NCBI RefSeq assembly: GCF_000327285.1
Contig: NZ_HE998570.1
Coordinates: 231,387-295,386, forward strand
Source of the DNA: Holdemania massiliensis AP2
GTDB lineage: Bacteria > Bacillota_I > Bacilli_A > Erysipelotrichales > Erysipelotrichaceae
DNA: 64,000 nucleotides
Reading direction: 5' to 3'
Under the pieces are notes generated by a model. The model did not search any database and was not told where the DNA came from. It saw only the letters and a list, made by a program, of their open reading frames with translations. Numbering within the stretch: position 1 is the first letter of the stretch; the number at the start of each line of letters is the position of its first letter. The translations under genes were made by a program, and so were the position numbers. Below, in pieces: positions 1 to 8,271 of this stretch.

Positions 1-650
1 TGCCGGAAGCAACGACCCAGGACGAATTGATGGCGGTTGTCCGCCGCCTGAACGAAGATCCGGCCGTCGATGGAATTCTTTGTCAGCTGCCGCTGCCGCG
101 GGGGCTGGACAGCGCCCAGGTTATTCGTGAAATCCGGCCGGATAAGGACGTCGATGGATTCCATCCGATCAACGTCGGAAAGCTGCACTTAAAGGAAGAC
201 GGATTTGTACCATGCACACCGCTGGGCTGCATGGAGCTGCTGCACCGCATGGGCGTCAATCCGTCGGGCAAGCGGGCGGTGGTGCTGGGCCGAAGCAATC
301 TGGTCGGCGCGCCGGTAGCCCGGCTGCTTCTCAATGAAAACGCGACGGTTACGATCTGCCATTCCAAAACGGAAAATCTGCCGCAGGTGTGCGCTGAAGC
401 GGATATTCTGATCGCGGCGGTCGGCCGGGCAAAAATGGTCACAGCGGAGTATGTCAAGGAAGGCGCGGCTGTCATCGACGTGGGGATTAACCGCAATGAA
501 CAGGGCAAGCTGGTCGGCGACGTGGATTTCGCGTCGGTTGAACCGAAGGCCGGGTTCATTACCCCGGTTCCCAAAGGCGTAGGCCCGATGACAATCACGA
601 TGCTGCTGAAAAATACCTTGAAGGCCTATCGCCAACATGAAGGGGAATAG
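1..650 (+). CDS. folD: FolD, methylenetetrahydrofolate dehydrogenase/cyclohydrolase (5' end outside window)
   Basis: Bifunctional cytosolic enzyme of one-carbon metabolism that oxidises 5,10-methylene-THF with NADP and hydrolyses the product to 10-formyl-THF. The open frame runs in from base 3 with no start, so the N-terminal third, including the catalytic Lys region, is outside the window. Visible family motifs are [24 protein letters not shown], the Rossmann segment [14 protein letters not shown], and the C-terminal signature [15 protein letters not shown]. The stop is 3 bases before the next start, so it is probably cotranscribed with the DUF951 gene. The family assignment is secure; nothing looks damaged. 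Confidence 0.97.
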   Translation, partial: PEATTQDELMAVVRRLNEDPAVDGILCQLPLPRGLDSAQVIREIRPDKDVDGFHPINVGKLHLKEDGFVPCTPLGCMELLHRMGVNPSGKRAVVLGRSNLVGAPVARLLLNENATVTICHSKTENLPQVCAEADILIAAVGRAKMVTAEYVKEGAAVIDVGINRNEQGKLVGDVDFASVEPKAGFITPVPKGVGPMTITMLLKNTLKAYRQHEGE

Positions 651-653
651 CTT

Positions 654-896
654 ATGATTACAGATTATGATTTAAACGATATTGTTGAAATGAAGAAGGA
701 ACATCCCTGCCACAAATCAAAATACTGGAAGATCATCCGCATGGGCGCCGACATTAAAATTAAATGTTTGGGCTGCGGCGCGGCGATCATGTTTCCCCGT
801 TCGGAATTTGAGCGGAAATGCAAAAAAACTCATCGAGAAAGCGGACAAGGCGGAGTAAAACCGTCTTTTCTGTTTTTACCGCATGCTGCATCTTGA
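654..896 (+). CDS. DUF951 family small protein
   Basis: An 80-residue protein of the DUF951 family, whose function is unknown. The family hallmark is visible: DIVEMKKEHPCHKSKYW followed by GADIKIKCLGCGAAIMFPR. This resembles a compact nucleic-acid-binding or zinc-binding fold with Cys at HPC and CLGC. The last 20 or so residues go beyond the usual 60-65 residue length and look unconserved. It starts 3 bases after folD and lies directly upstream of ychF, the arrangement common in Bacillota, where DUF951 is a frequent ychF neighbour. Role not known. Confidence 0.85.
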   Translation: MITDYDLNDIVEMKKEHPCHKSKYWKIIRMGADIKIKCLGCGAAIMFPRSEFERKCKKTHRESGQGGVKPSFLFLPHAAS

Positions 897-935
897 GAAT
901 CAGCCTGAAAAAAGGTAAACTAATAAAGGATTCGA

Positions 936-960
936 GCGGTCTGAATCAGAAGAAGACCGC
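936..960 (+). promoter_or_regulatory. Hairpin in the ychF leader
   Basis: A perfect 7-bp inverted repeat, GCGGTCT at 936-942 and AGACCGC at 954-960, sits just upstream of the ychF ribosome binding site (GAAAGGATG). There is no T-run, so it is not a standard terminator. It may be a 5' mRNA structure near the start codon. Function inferred only from position. Confidence 0.35.
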
Positions 961-982
961 ACAGTGAAAGGATGAAAAACTT

Positions 983-2083
983 ATGTCATTAACCGCAGGT
1001 ATCGTAGGACTGCCGAATGTCGGCAAGTCCACCCTGTTTAACGCCATCACCCAAAGTCAGGTCGAGGCGGCGAACTATCCGTTCGCAACGATTCAGCCCA
1101 ATGTCGGCGTTGTCGAGGTGCCGGATGAGCGGATCGACAACATTTCGGCGTTGTTCAGGCCGAAGAAAATTATCCGCACGACTTTTGAATTTACAGACAT
1201 CGCCGGGTTAGTCAAAGGGGCTTCCCAGGGGGAAGGGCTGGGGAATCAGTTTCTGAGTCATATCCGTCAGGTTGACGCGGTCTGCCATGTCGTGCGCTGC
1301 TTTGACAATCCGGATATCACCCATGTTGAAGGCTCTGTCGATCCGATCCGCGATATTGAGATTATCAATCTGGAGCTGGCGCTGGCCGACTTGCAGACGG
1401 TGGAAAACCGCATTACAAAGGTCGAGCGCAAAGCCCAGGCGAAAGATAAGGAAGCCGCGGCAGAATATGCCGTGTTAAGCAAACTGGTGGAAGCGCTGCG
1501 CGAGGGCAAGGCTGCCCGCGGCGTTGAGCTGACTAAAGAAGAAGCCCTGATCGCCAAGGGATATCAGCTGCTGACGGCTAAACCGATGATTTATGTCGCG
1601 AATATGTCGGAGGATGATATTGCCGATCCTGAAAACAATGGCTATTATCAAAAGGTGAAAGCCTACGCCGAGGCGGAGAATAACGATGTGATCGCCATCT
1701 GCGCCCAGATTGAAGAAGAACTGTCATCGCTGGAAAAAGAAGAAAAGCGGACGTTTCTGGAAGAATTGGGAATTCCGGAATCGGGTCTGGATCGGGTGAT
1801 CAAATCGGCTTATCATTTGCTGGGCTTAAAAACCTACTTCACGGCCGGGGAACCGGAAGTGCGGGCCTGGACGTTCCGCGAAGGCATGACAGCTCCGGAA
1901 TGCGCGGGCATTATCCACACGGATTTCCAGCGCGGTTTCATTCGGGCGGAAACTTACAGTTATGAGGATCTGATGACGTACAAGAGCGAAGCGGCGTTGA
2001 AGGAAGCAGGCCGGCTGCGTCTGGAAGGCAAGGACTATATCGTTCAGGACGGCGACGTCATGCATTTCCGTTTTAACGTCTGA
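983..2083 (+). CDS. ychF: YchF/EngD, redox-regulated P-loop ATPase
   Basis: A 366-residue member of the Obg-related YchF family, a ribosome-associated ATPase linked to translation and oxidative stress responses. Seen: the P-loop GLPNVGKST at residues 9-17, the DIAG switch II motif near residue 70, and the altered G4 motif NMSE that gives ATP rather than GTP preference. A central coiled coil lies around 130-170, and the C-terminal TGS domain ([16 protein letters not shown] onward) is present. Length matches the family (about 365). It is a single gene with a downstream terminator, and the start is supported by the GAAAGGATG ribosome binding site. Confidence 0.97.
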   Translation: MSLTAGIVGLPNVGKSTLFNAITQSQVEAANYPFATIQPNVGVVEVPDERIDNISALFRPKKIIRTTFEFTDIAGLVKGASQGEGLGNQFLSHIRQVDAVCHVVRCFDNPDITHVEGSVDPIRDIEIINLELALADLQTVENRITKVERKAQAKDKEAAAEYAVLSKLVEALREGKAARGVELTKEEALIAKGYQLLTAKPMIYVANMSEDDIADPENNGYYQKVKAYAEAENNDVIAICAQIEEELSSLEKEEKRTFLEELGIPESGLDRVIKSAYHLLGLKTYFTAGEPEVRAWTFREGMTAPECAGIIHTDFQRGFIRAETYSYEDLMTYKSEAALKEAGRLRLEGKDYIVQDGDVMHFRFNV

Positions 2084-2109
2084 TTCTTTCCAAAGAAGGA
2101 TCTGAAATG

Positions 2110-2145
2110 CTCTGCGGATCTTGTTGATCCACAGAGTTTTCTTTT
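2110..2145 (+). terminator. Intrinsic terminator after ychF
   Basis: Arms CTCTGCGGATC (2110-2120) and GATCCACAGAG (2126-2136) pair with one mismatch around a TTGTT loop and are followed by TTTTCTTTT. Confidence 0.8.
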
Positions 2146-2287
2146 GGTTTTAATCTTCATCCGGTCAGCCCGTTTCCCTTTGTGTCTTTACAGAGAGTAT
2201 GGATAAGAGGATCAAGAGTATGGATCAGCTTATTCTGTTTCTTTCCAAGAGTGCCTATAATTAAGCCCGGAAAGAAGGAAATACACG

Positions 2288-3319
2288 ATGAAAAAACTGT
2301 TTGCGATCGCGGCTTCGCTGGCGCTGCTTGCCGGCTGTGCTGCCCAGAATAAACCAGAACCGACCATGACTCCAACCACAGAACCTTCTGCTGCCCCGGA
2401 AACGACGGGAACTTGGCAGGCTGGTATTGCTAGTGTCACGAGTTTGAAAACGAACGATGCCCAGGCAGATAAGGAAGGCTCGATTGAAATCAATACGACA
2501 ATCGCTTCCCTTGTTTTGGATGACATGGGCAAGGTAGTCTATGTTTCTCTGGATACCGCTCAAAACAGCGGTGCCTTCAGCAACGAAGGACTGGGAGATG
2601 CCGAGAAGAATGCAGCCCGTCCGACAAAAAAGGAACAGGGCGAAGGTTACGGCATGATCAAAGCCAGCTCCATCGGCAAGGAATGGCATCAGCAGGCAGA
2701 AGCTCTGGAGGCCTGGATGACAGGAAAGACGATGGAAGAAATCATGAATTTGCCGGTAGGCGAAGATGGAAAGACGACCGAAGCGGATGTGATGACTTCC
2801 TGCACGATCGGCGTCAGTGATTTCCTGGCTGCTGTGGAAAAAGCCTCGCAATCGCTGCAGCCGGTTGCTAACGCAGCAGCGATGCACAGTGCCAGTGAAT
2901 CCGAACTGACCGTCAAGGATGCGGCCGCTGACGCTTTAGGCAGCGTTCAGGTCAATACAAGCTACATTTTGATGGGGACTGACGAGCAGGGAACGGTTCT
3001 CTTTACACTGCTGGATACCGCCCAGAATCAGGGACAGTTCTCAGCCGAAGGCAAAGTCGACATGGAAAAGAGTCAGTCGTCCCTGACCAAAGGCGAACTG
3101 AAAGACGGCTACGGCATGGTCAAAGCCAGCTCTATCGGCAAGGAATGGTATCAGCAGATTGAAGGCCTGACCCATTGGATGGAGGGGAAATCCGCAGCTG
3201 AGATTGAAGCGCTGCCGGTGGATGAAGCAGGCAAGACGACGGATCCGGATCTGATGACTTCCTGCACGATCGGCGTTGATGGCTTCAAAGCGTTGGCTGC
3301 GAAAGCTCTGGCAGATTAA
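2288..3319 (+). CDS. Secreted lipoprotein with two copies of an uncharacterised domain
   Basis: A 343-residue predicted lipoprotein: signal sequence with lipobox LLAGC (Cys17), then a Thr/Pro/Glu-rich linker. Two homologous domains follow, at roughly 55-190 and 212-340. Each holds the block GYGM(I/V)KASSIGKEW near residues 120 and 275, and each ends with MTSCTIGV. Between them lies an E/Q-rich helix and a short motif containing LPV. The same domain occurs singly in many Clostridia proteins of unknown function, sometimes labelled FMN-binding-like, which I cannot confirm here. The two copies indicate an internal duplication. It stands alone with its own TATAAT-like upstream element and a downstream terminator. 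Confidence 0.75.
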   Translation: MKKLFAIAASLALLAGCAAQNKPEPTMTPTTEPSAAPETTGTWQAGIASVTSLKTNDAQADKEGSIEINTTIASLVLDDMGKVVYVSLDTAQNSGAFSNEGLGDAEKNAARPTKKEQGEGYGMIKASSIGKEWHQQAEALEAWMTGKTMEEIMNLPVGEDGKTTEADVMTSCTIGVSDFLAAVEKASQSLQPVANAAAMHSASESELTVKDAAADALGSVQVNTSYILMGTDEQGTVLFTLLDTAQNQGQFSAEGKVDMEKSQSSLTKGELKDGYGMVKASSIGKEWYQQIEGLTHWMEGKSAAEIEALPVDEAGKTTDPDLMTSCTIGVDGFKALAAKALAD

Positions 3320-3380
3320 TTCAACAATTCAAATTTCGATGAAACGGCTGAGGAACCGCCGTGCCGGAATCTGAAATATA

Positions 3381-3453
3381 AAAAACTCTGAACACATAGC
3401 CTCACCTTTTCTGAATCAAGGAAACGGACGGCTTTGGAATCGGAGTTTTTTCT
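3381..3453. terminator. Bidirectional terminator between the lipoprotein and an AraC gene
   Basis: AAAAACTCTGA (3381-3391) pairs with TCGGAGTTTTT (3440-3450) with one G-U pair. The loop contains a nested CCTT/AAGG stem. T-runs follow on both strands, which suits the convergent genes ending at 3319 and 3472. Confidence 0.6.
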
Positions 3454-3471
3454 TTATCTGCGAATCCGCGG

Positions 3472-4371
3472 TTATTCTGGATTCAGCAGCATTTCATTCT
3501 GTTCCTGAAGCTGACGGCGGTAGCCCGTAGGCGAAATGCCGACATGCTTGCGGAAGATCGAGGAGAAATGATGCGGACTTGCAAATCCCAATTCATCCGC
3601 GATCATCTTAACGGTATAGTCAGGATTGCTCAGATAGTCTTTGGCGATCAGCAGCCGATAATTGAGGATAAACAGCTGAACAGATTGACCGGTATGCGCC
3701 TTAAACAGTTTGTAGAGATAGATTTCGCTGATTCCCAAATGCTGAGCTAATCCTTTCACACTCAGGTTTTCCTGAAGATGAAGCTGAATATAGCTGACCG
3801 CCCGGCTGATCAGATAGTTGGTGTTTTTGACGGGAACCGGAGCCAGGGAGTGAGGTGCCAGACCTTTCTGCGCCTGCCGTACCATGAAGATCAGCAGGGA
3901 AGAAAACAAGTTCTGAATGATCAGACAGCCGCCGGGCTGATGGTTAGAAGCTTCCGCAAAGATGTTTTCCAACATAAATTTCATCGCCTGATCTTCCGTA
4001 TCCCGGACCTGAAACTGGGGTATCAGACTGCTCATGCGTCTTAAAAATTCCTGCCGCATCGGCAGATTGCTGATCTCAAAGTTGACAAAATAAACCTCTA
4101 GTTCTTCCTGTTCTTCGGTGGGGATCAATAAAGCGCTGGGCGGAAGAAAGACCGCAGAGCCGGCTTCCACCGGATAAACCTGCTGATCCGCCAGAATTAA
4201 TCCGTGGCCTCTTACGATATAGTCGATGCGGAATAAATGAATATACGACTGCGGGTTTTCCTCGGCAGCGGCTTTGAGATAGCCGGCATGAAACGCCTTG
4301 ATCCGGTATTGATAAAGGCGCCTGCCTAATTCATCCGGATGAATATCATATTGAAAAATTGTGTTTTCCAT
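3472..4371 (-). CDS. AraC family transcriptional regulator (copy 1)
   Basis: A 299-residue regulator: N-terminal cupin-like sensing domain (about 1-170) and a C-terminal double helix-turn-helix (about 195-290). The HTH region ends in the AraC signature, ADELGFASPHHFSSIFRKH then GISPTGYRRQ. GAGGAA lies 6 bases before the ATG. It is a close paralogue of the gene immediately upstream on the same strand; both open with a FQY-x-I-x-PD-x-LG-x-RLY pattern and share the YIHLFR segment. The ligand is unknown. AraC proteins of this size with an N-terminal cupin usually sense sugars or small metabolites, but no sugar genes lie nearby. Confidence 0.9.
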   Translation of the reverse strand: MENTIFQYDIHPDELGRRLYQYRIKAFHAGYLKAAAEENPQSYIHLFRIDYIVRGHGLILADQQVYPVEAGSAVFLPPSALLIPTEEQEELEVYFVNFEISNLPMRQEFLRRMSSLIPQFQVRDTEDQAMKFMLENIFAEASNHQPGGCLIIQNLFSSLLIFMVRQAQKGLAPHSLAPVPVKNTNYLISRAVSYIQLHLQENLSVKGLAQHLGISEIYLYKLFKAHTGQSVQLFILNYRLLIAKDYLSNPDYTVKMIADELGFASPHHFSSIFRKHVGISPTGYRRQLQEQNEMLLNPE

Positions 4372-4429
4372 AACGATTCCTCATTTTATTTGCTGAATAA
4401 GCCAACGGATTAAAGGGTTGGATTTTTGA

Positions 4430-5338
4430 TCAGGGATGCTTCTTGCTTTGGATTGGAATTAGATTGGCAGGGAGCTGCTTTTGACGGTAGGCTGAAGGTG
4501 AACAGCCGGCATATTTATGAAAGCTGGCTGAAAAATAATCCGCGCTCGCAAAGCCCAGCTGCTGCGCGATCTCCTTCATCGAATATTCCGGGTTGCTGAG
4601 ATATTCGCAGGCCAGCTGCATTCGATATTCAAGAATAAAGGTCTGCGGCGATTGCTGAGTGTGTTCCTTGAACAGCTTATAAAGATAGATCTCACTGATA
4701 TTCAGATGGTCCGCTACCGCTTTGACGCTGACTGGATTGCCGATATGCTGATAAATGTAGCTGACCGCCCGGCTGATCAGATAATGCGTTGAATTGATGG
4801 CAGTAGGCTGCAGATTGAAAACGGCTTCGCCCTCACAAGCCAGGCGCACCATTTTAATAAGCAGGGAACAAAACAGATTCTGCACTATCAGACAGGAACC
4901 TAAATTGGAGTGGGAGGCTTCCTTAAAAATCTGTTCAAAGAAATAAAGCAGGATTTCCCGATTGTTGTCATGGACCTGATAGAATGGAAACCACTCCAGC
5001 AGCCGGGTTAAAAACTCATCGCGCAGGGTCAGATTGCTGACGTCAAAATTGATGAAGTAAGCTTCGACTTCCGCTGTGGGATCAGCTTGAGTTAAAATTC
5101 CTCGCGGCGGAATGATAACGGCATGGCCTGAACAGACCGGAAAAGCCTGATCGTCGATGATTAACATCGCTTTGCCTCGAAGAATATAATTGACGCGGAA
5201 TAAATGAATGTAGGACTGAGGATTTTCCTCAGCCTTGGCTAAAATCCGCCCGATACGGAAAGCCTTAAGCCGATAGTGATATAAGCGCTGGCCCAGGGCG
5301 TCCGGCTGAATCGTATATTGAAAGACTTCGTTTTGCAT
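4430..5338 (-). CDS. AraC family transcriptional regulator (copy 2)
   Basis: A 302-residue cupin plus AraC-type HTH regulator, paralogous to the gene ending at 4371 and separated from it by 58 bases. The start at 5338 is preferred because AAGGG lies 8 bases upstream. Longer readings of this frame extend across the promoter and body of darA on the other strand and encode hydrophobic, low-complexity sequence, so they are rejected. The HTH signature AQQLGFASADYFSASFHK then GCSPSAYRQ is intact. The tandem pair probably arose by local duplication; target genes are unknown. Confidence 0.9.
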   Translation of the reverse strand: MQNEVFQYTIQPDALGQRLYHYRLKAFRIGRILAKAEENPQSYIHLFRVNYILRGKAMLIIDDQAFPVCSGHAVIIPPRGILTQADPTAEVEAYFINFDVSNLTLRDEFLTRLLEWFPFYQVHDNNREILLYFFEQIFKEASHSNLGSCLIVQNLFCSLLIKMVRLACEGEAVFNLQPTAINSTHYLISRAVSYIYQHIGNPVSVKAVADHLNISEIYLYKLFKEHTQQSPQTFILEYRMQLACEYLSNPEYSMKEIAQQLGFASADYFSASFHKYAGCSPSAYRQKQLPANLIPIQSKKHP

Positions 5339-5552
5339 GACCGTATCCCTTCTCATGAATTCAGTATAGCAGAATCCAACAAAAAGATTGTAAATATGAC
5401 TGAAGATCCGTGAATAAACAAAGAAAAAGGAGAGGAAAAGAAAAAAATTATCAATGTAAGAAGAAATGAAATTTGTATGAAAATGCATGGAAAGGGATTT
5501 CAAGGCGGGCAAAATATGGTAAAATAGAAATACATAAAAGGAGGCCTTGATT

Positions 5553-5876
5553 ATGAAACTGATCTTAGCCATTGTATCTAATGATGATAGTTCCAGTGTT
5601 TCTTCTGCTTTAACCAAAGCCAATTTCCAGGTAACGCGGCTGGCGACTACCGGCGGATTCCTGCGGGCAGGCAATACAACGATGATCGTCGGCACAGATG
5701 ACGACAAGGTGGATCAGGCTATTGAAATTATCGGCAATGAAAGTAAGCGCAGAACGGAAATCGTTCCTTCGACGGCTTCTTACGATATCGGCCGGTATGC
5801 TTCATTCCCGGTAGAAGTTCAGGTCGGAGGAGCAACCATCTTCGTTCTGGATGTCGAGAAATTCCTGAAACTGTAA
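5553..5876 (+). CDS. darA: DarA-type PII-like cyclic-di-AMP receptor
   Basis: A 107-residue PII-like protein of the DarA/PstA (YaaQ) family, a trimeric cytosolic receptor for the second messenger c-di-AMP. The conserved TTGGFLRAGNTT segment (about residues 28-39) forms part of the nucleotide pocket in this family, and VDQAIEIIGNESK resembles the T-loop flank. The ATG at 5553 follows GGAGG by 8 bases. A TTG two codons earlier is in frame but sits too close to the Shine-Dalgarno. It is monocistronic with its own terminator. Downstream partners of DarA are not firmly established. Confidence 0.93.
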   Translation: MKLILAIVSNDDSSSVSSALTKANFQVTRLATTGGFLRAGNTTMIVGTDDDKVDQAIEIIGNESKRRTEIVPSTASYDIGRYASFPVEVQVGGATIFVLDVEKFLKL

Positions 5877-5886
5877 TCCAAGGTCA

Positions 5887-5914
5887 AAAACGGAGGGAAA
5901 CTTCCGTTTTTCTT
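5887..5914 (+). terminator. Terminator after darA
   Basis: AAAACGGA (5887-5894) and TCCGTTTT (5903-5910) form the stem, followed by TCTT. Confidence 0.7.
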
Positions 5915-6021
5915 ATGCGAAAGAAAGCCGGGAAAATGTTTAGATAAGCAGGCCGTTTTGATCATTTTCAGTTTAAAACTGAGGTCATTGAACCATCCTG
6001 AAATCAGGAGGATCGTTAACA

Positions 6022-6450
6022 ATGAAAAAATGTATGGTTATGTATGCTTCATCGACCGGCAATACAGAACAGATGGCGATGGCAATTGTGGAACAGGCGC
6101 GGAAAGAAGGCGCAGAGGTGGTGCTGTGCACAGCGTCCACACTGCCTGCGGCCGAGCTGCCAACCATTACCCATTGGGCTTTGGGCTGTTCAGCCCATGG
6201 CGTTGAGGAATTGGATGAAGCGGAGTTTATGCCTGCTTTGGAACAGATTGAGCCGTATCTGCGTGGAAAACCGGTGCTGTTGTTTGGCTCCTATGGCTGG
6301 GGTGCGGGTGCGTATATGAAGCCGTGGGAGGAACGGACGCGGCTGATCGGCGGGATTCTGTGCGGCGAAGGTTTCGTGTTTGAAGGCGCACCGGCGGAAG
6401 CGGCGGTTGAAGAAGGAAGACAACGGGCGAAGACACTGCTGGCGCAGTAA
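6022..6450 (+). CDS. Flavodoxin
   Basis: A 142-residue flavodoxin, a soluble FMN electron carrier. The phosphate-binding loop is SSTGNTEQMA (about residues 11-20), and GSYGWGAGAYMKPW (about 90-103) matches the isoalloxazine-contact loop with its aromatic residue. Length is that of a short-chain flavodoxin. AGGAGG lies about 12 bases before the ATG. It is a single gene. It could supply electrons to anaerobic redox enzymes, or replace ferredoxin under iron shortage; neither role is shown by the immediate context. Confidence 0.92.
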   Translation: MKKCMVMYASSTGNTEQMAMAIVEQARKEGAEVVLCTASTLPAAELPTITHWALGCSAHGVEELDEAEFMPALEQIEPYLRGKPVLLFGSYGWGAGAYMKPWEERTRLIGGILCGEGFVFEGAPAEAAVEEGRQRAKTLLAQ

Positions 6451-6522
6451 ATCTTCGCTTTTCTTATGGTGAGGGAAGCTTGTTTTGTGATACACTGAAA
6501 GCATGGACAAAAGGAGTCAGAT

Positions 6523-7704
6523 ATGCGCAGCATGACGAAAGAACAAGCGGTCTGCCGGATGCGGCATGCTCATCATCTGGACAGAAAGCTGCCCCGAGAT
6601 CAAATTCTGGAAGCGGCTTCAGCCTGCGGTTTTGTCAACAGTCCGCCGGGAAGCTGGGAACTGGCTGTCAGGGCGCGGGTTGAAGCCGTCAGCCGGAATG
6701 ATCTGCATTGCGAGCTGATCGAAACCAAACGCTTAATGCAGGCGTGGAGTCTGCGCGGGGCACCGACGATTTTTCCAACGGCCGAAGCCGGGACTTTTTT
6801 AGGCGCACTGGCCGCGCAGGAGGATGAAGTTCCGATCTATGCCCAACCGCTGAGCTACACTGCCCAAGCGTTAAAGGCAGATCAAAAGGTCTTGCTGGAA
6901 GCATTGCGGCAGGCCTGCCGCATTTTAGACGACAGCGTGGTTGTCGGCAAAGCACAGCTGGATCATGTTCTGGCGGAAGCGATGAAATCTTATTTGCCTC
7001 CATCCGTGCGCAGCCAGGCGGATGAACCTTCGCTGGTTGCCAAAAATCAAACGCTGCTGGAAGCGGCGGTGTCGTATCTGCTTCGGCAGTGTTCGCTGGA
7101 AGGGCGCGTGATGATGGGAGAAAGACAGAAGCAGGAACCCGTCTTTCTCAGTCCCTCCGCCTGGTTTGGAAGCGCGCTTGATAATCAGCAGCAGCCGCAA
7201 CGGATCGTCGATCAATTTCTGCACTGCTACGGTCCAGCCTCGGTTCAGGATTTTGCCCGCTGGACGGGCTGCAGCCGGATGCAGGCGCAACGGCTGTGGG
7301 CGTTGAGTGAGGCTGAGCGGATTGAGGTTGACGTGCAGGGCCAGCGTGGATGGATGCTGAAAGCGGATCTGGAAGAGCTGGACAGGCTGCCGCAGGAAAC
7401 TTCCGCGATGCAGCTGCTGGGCACACATGATCCGTTTCTGGATTTGCCTCAGCGCAGCTGGATTCTGACGGATCCGGCCGCACAGAAAAAAGTCTGGCGG
7501 CTTGTCGGAAGTCCCGGCGTTGTGCTTCACAAGTCACAGATTGTTGGGATCTGGAACGCCCCGGTACAAAAGGGGAAGGCTCAGGCCCGCATCACCTTGT
7601 TCAAAGCGCTGACTCCTGCACAACGGGACCAGGTTTGTGCTGAAATGATCCAGCTGCAGGGCTTTCTCCAACGCCCTATGGGAACCTGCGATTTTTTGGA
7701 ATAA
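6523..7704 (+). CDS. AlkZ-like winged-helix DNA-binding protein (HTH_42)
   Basis: A 393-residue protein of the HTH_42 (formerly DUF1006) family, which includes the DNA glycosylases AlkZ of Streptomyces and YcaQ of E. coli. Those enzymes unhook interstrand crosslinks or alkylated bases. The recognisable core is KRLMQAWSLRGAPTIFP (around residues 69-85), the block in which family members read R-x-WxxRGT. Three winged-helix modules and a C-terminal beta barrel are expected, and the length agrees. I could not place the catalytic QxQ/QxD motif with confidence, so repair activity is only an inference. The start follows AAGGAG by 8 bases. Confidence 0.75.
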   Translation: MRSMTKEQAVCRMRHAHHLDRKLPRDQILEAASACGFVNSPPGSWELAVRARVEAVSRNDLHCELIETKRLMQAWSLRGAPTIFPTAEAGTFLGALAAQEDEVPIYAQPLSYTAQALKADQKVLLEALRQACRILDDSVVVGKAQLDHVLAEAMKSYLPPSVRSQADEPSLVAKNQTLLEAAVSYLLRQCSLEGRVMMGERQKQEPVFLSPSAWFGSALDNQQQPQRIVDQFLHCYGPASVQDFARWTGCSRMQAQRLWALSEAERIEVDVQGQRGWMLKADLEELDRLPQETSAMQLLGTHDPFLDLPQRSWILTDPAAQKKVWRLVGSPGVVLHKSQIVGIWNAPVQKGKAQARITLFKALTPAQRDQVCAEMIQLQGFLQRPMGTCDFLE

Positions 7705-7758
7705 GCCAGAAAGAAAGGAACTCAGAGGATCAGAAAAAGAAGAAAAGGGGGAATCGGA

Positions 7759-8271
7759 ATGGAACTCAGAAGAATGGAAACCCATGATCTGCCGGCTGTG
7801 ATGGCGATTCTGCATCAGGCGCAGGCATACTTCAAAGCCCAGGGAATTGATCAGTGGCAGGATGGCTATCCGGATGAAGCAACCCTGCTTCAGGATATTC
7901 AAAACGGCACTGCTTACGTTGCGGAGCAGGATAAGATGATCGCGGGCTGCGCGACGGTGGCGTTTACACCGGATGAAAACTACACGACGATGGTCAGCGG
8001 CCAATGGCTGACGGATCGGCCCTATGCCGTGATTCACCGCATCGCTGTCGATGAGCAGCTGAAAGGTCAGGGGATTGCCGGCTGGATTCTGGCACAGGCA
8101 GAACAGATGTGCTCTCAGCGCGGCGTGCTGAGCATCAAAATTGACACGCATCAGGACAATGCTTCGATGCGGCGTTTGCTGGAAAAACACAACTATCAGT
8201 TATGCGGCGTCATTCAGCTGCATCGTGACCTGAGTTTACGGGTTGCTTATGAAAAGAGGTTAGAAGAATGA
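7759..8271 (+). CDS. GNAT family N-acetyltransferase
   Basis: A 170-residue acetyltransferase of the GNAT fold. The acetyl-CoA motif A is seen as VIHRIAVDEQLKGQGIAGWI (about residues 92-111), and IKIDTHQDNASMRRLLEKHNY gives the usual C-terminal motif B. The substrate is not predictable. The stop overlaps the start of the M28 peptidase by 4 bases (ATGA), so the two are translationally coupled and may act on related peptide or amino-acid substrates. Confidence 0.92.
   Translation: MELRRMETHDLPAVMAILHQAQAYFKAQGIDQWQDGYPDEATLLQDIQNGTAYVAEQDKMIAGCATVAFTPDENYTTMVSGQWLTDRPYAVIHRIAVDEQLKGQGIAGWILAQAEQMCSQRGVLSIKIDTHQDNASMRRLLEKHNYQLCGVIQLHRDLSLRVAYEKRLEE

Noticed and set aside
2193-2235. Short direct repeats AGAGTATGGAT before the lipoprotein gene
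   Set aside because: Only two copies of about 11 bases; not enough to suggest a CRISPR, an attachment site or an operator.
5339-5707. N-terminal extension of the second AraC regulator
   Set aside because: It is antisense to the start of darA, hydrophobic and low-complexity, and has no ribosome binding site. The start at 5338 has one.
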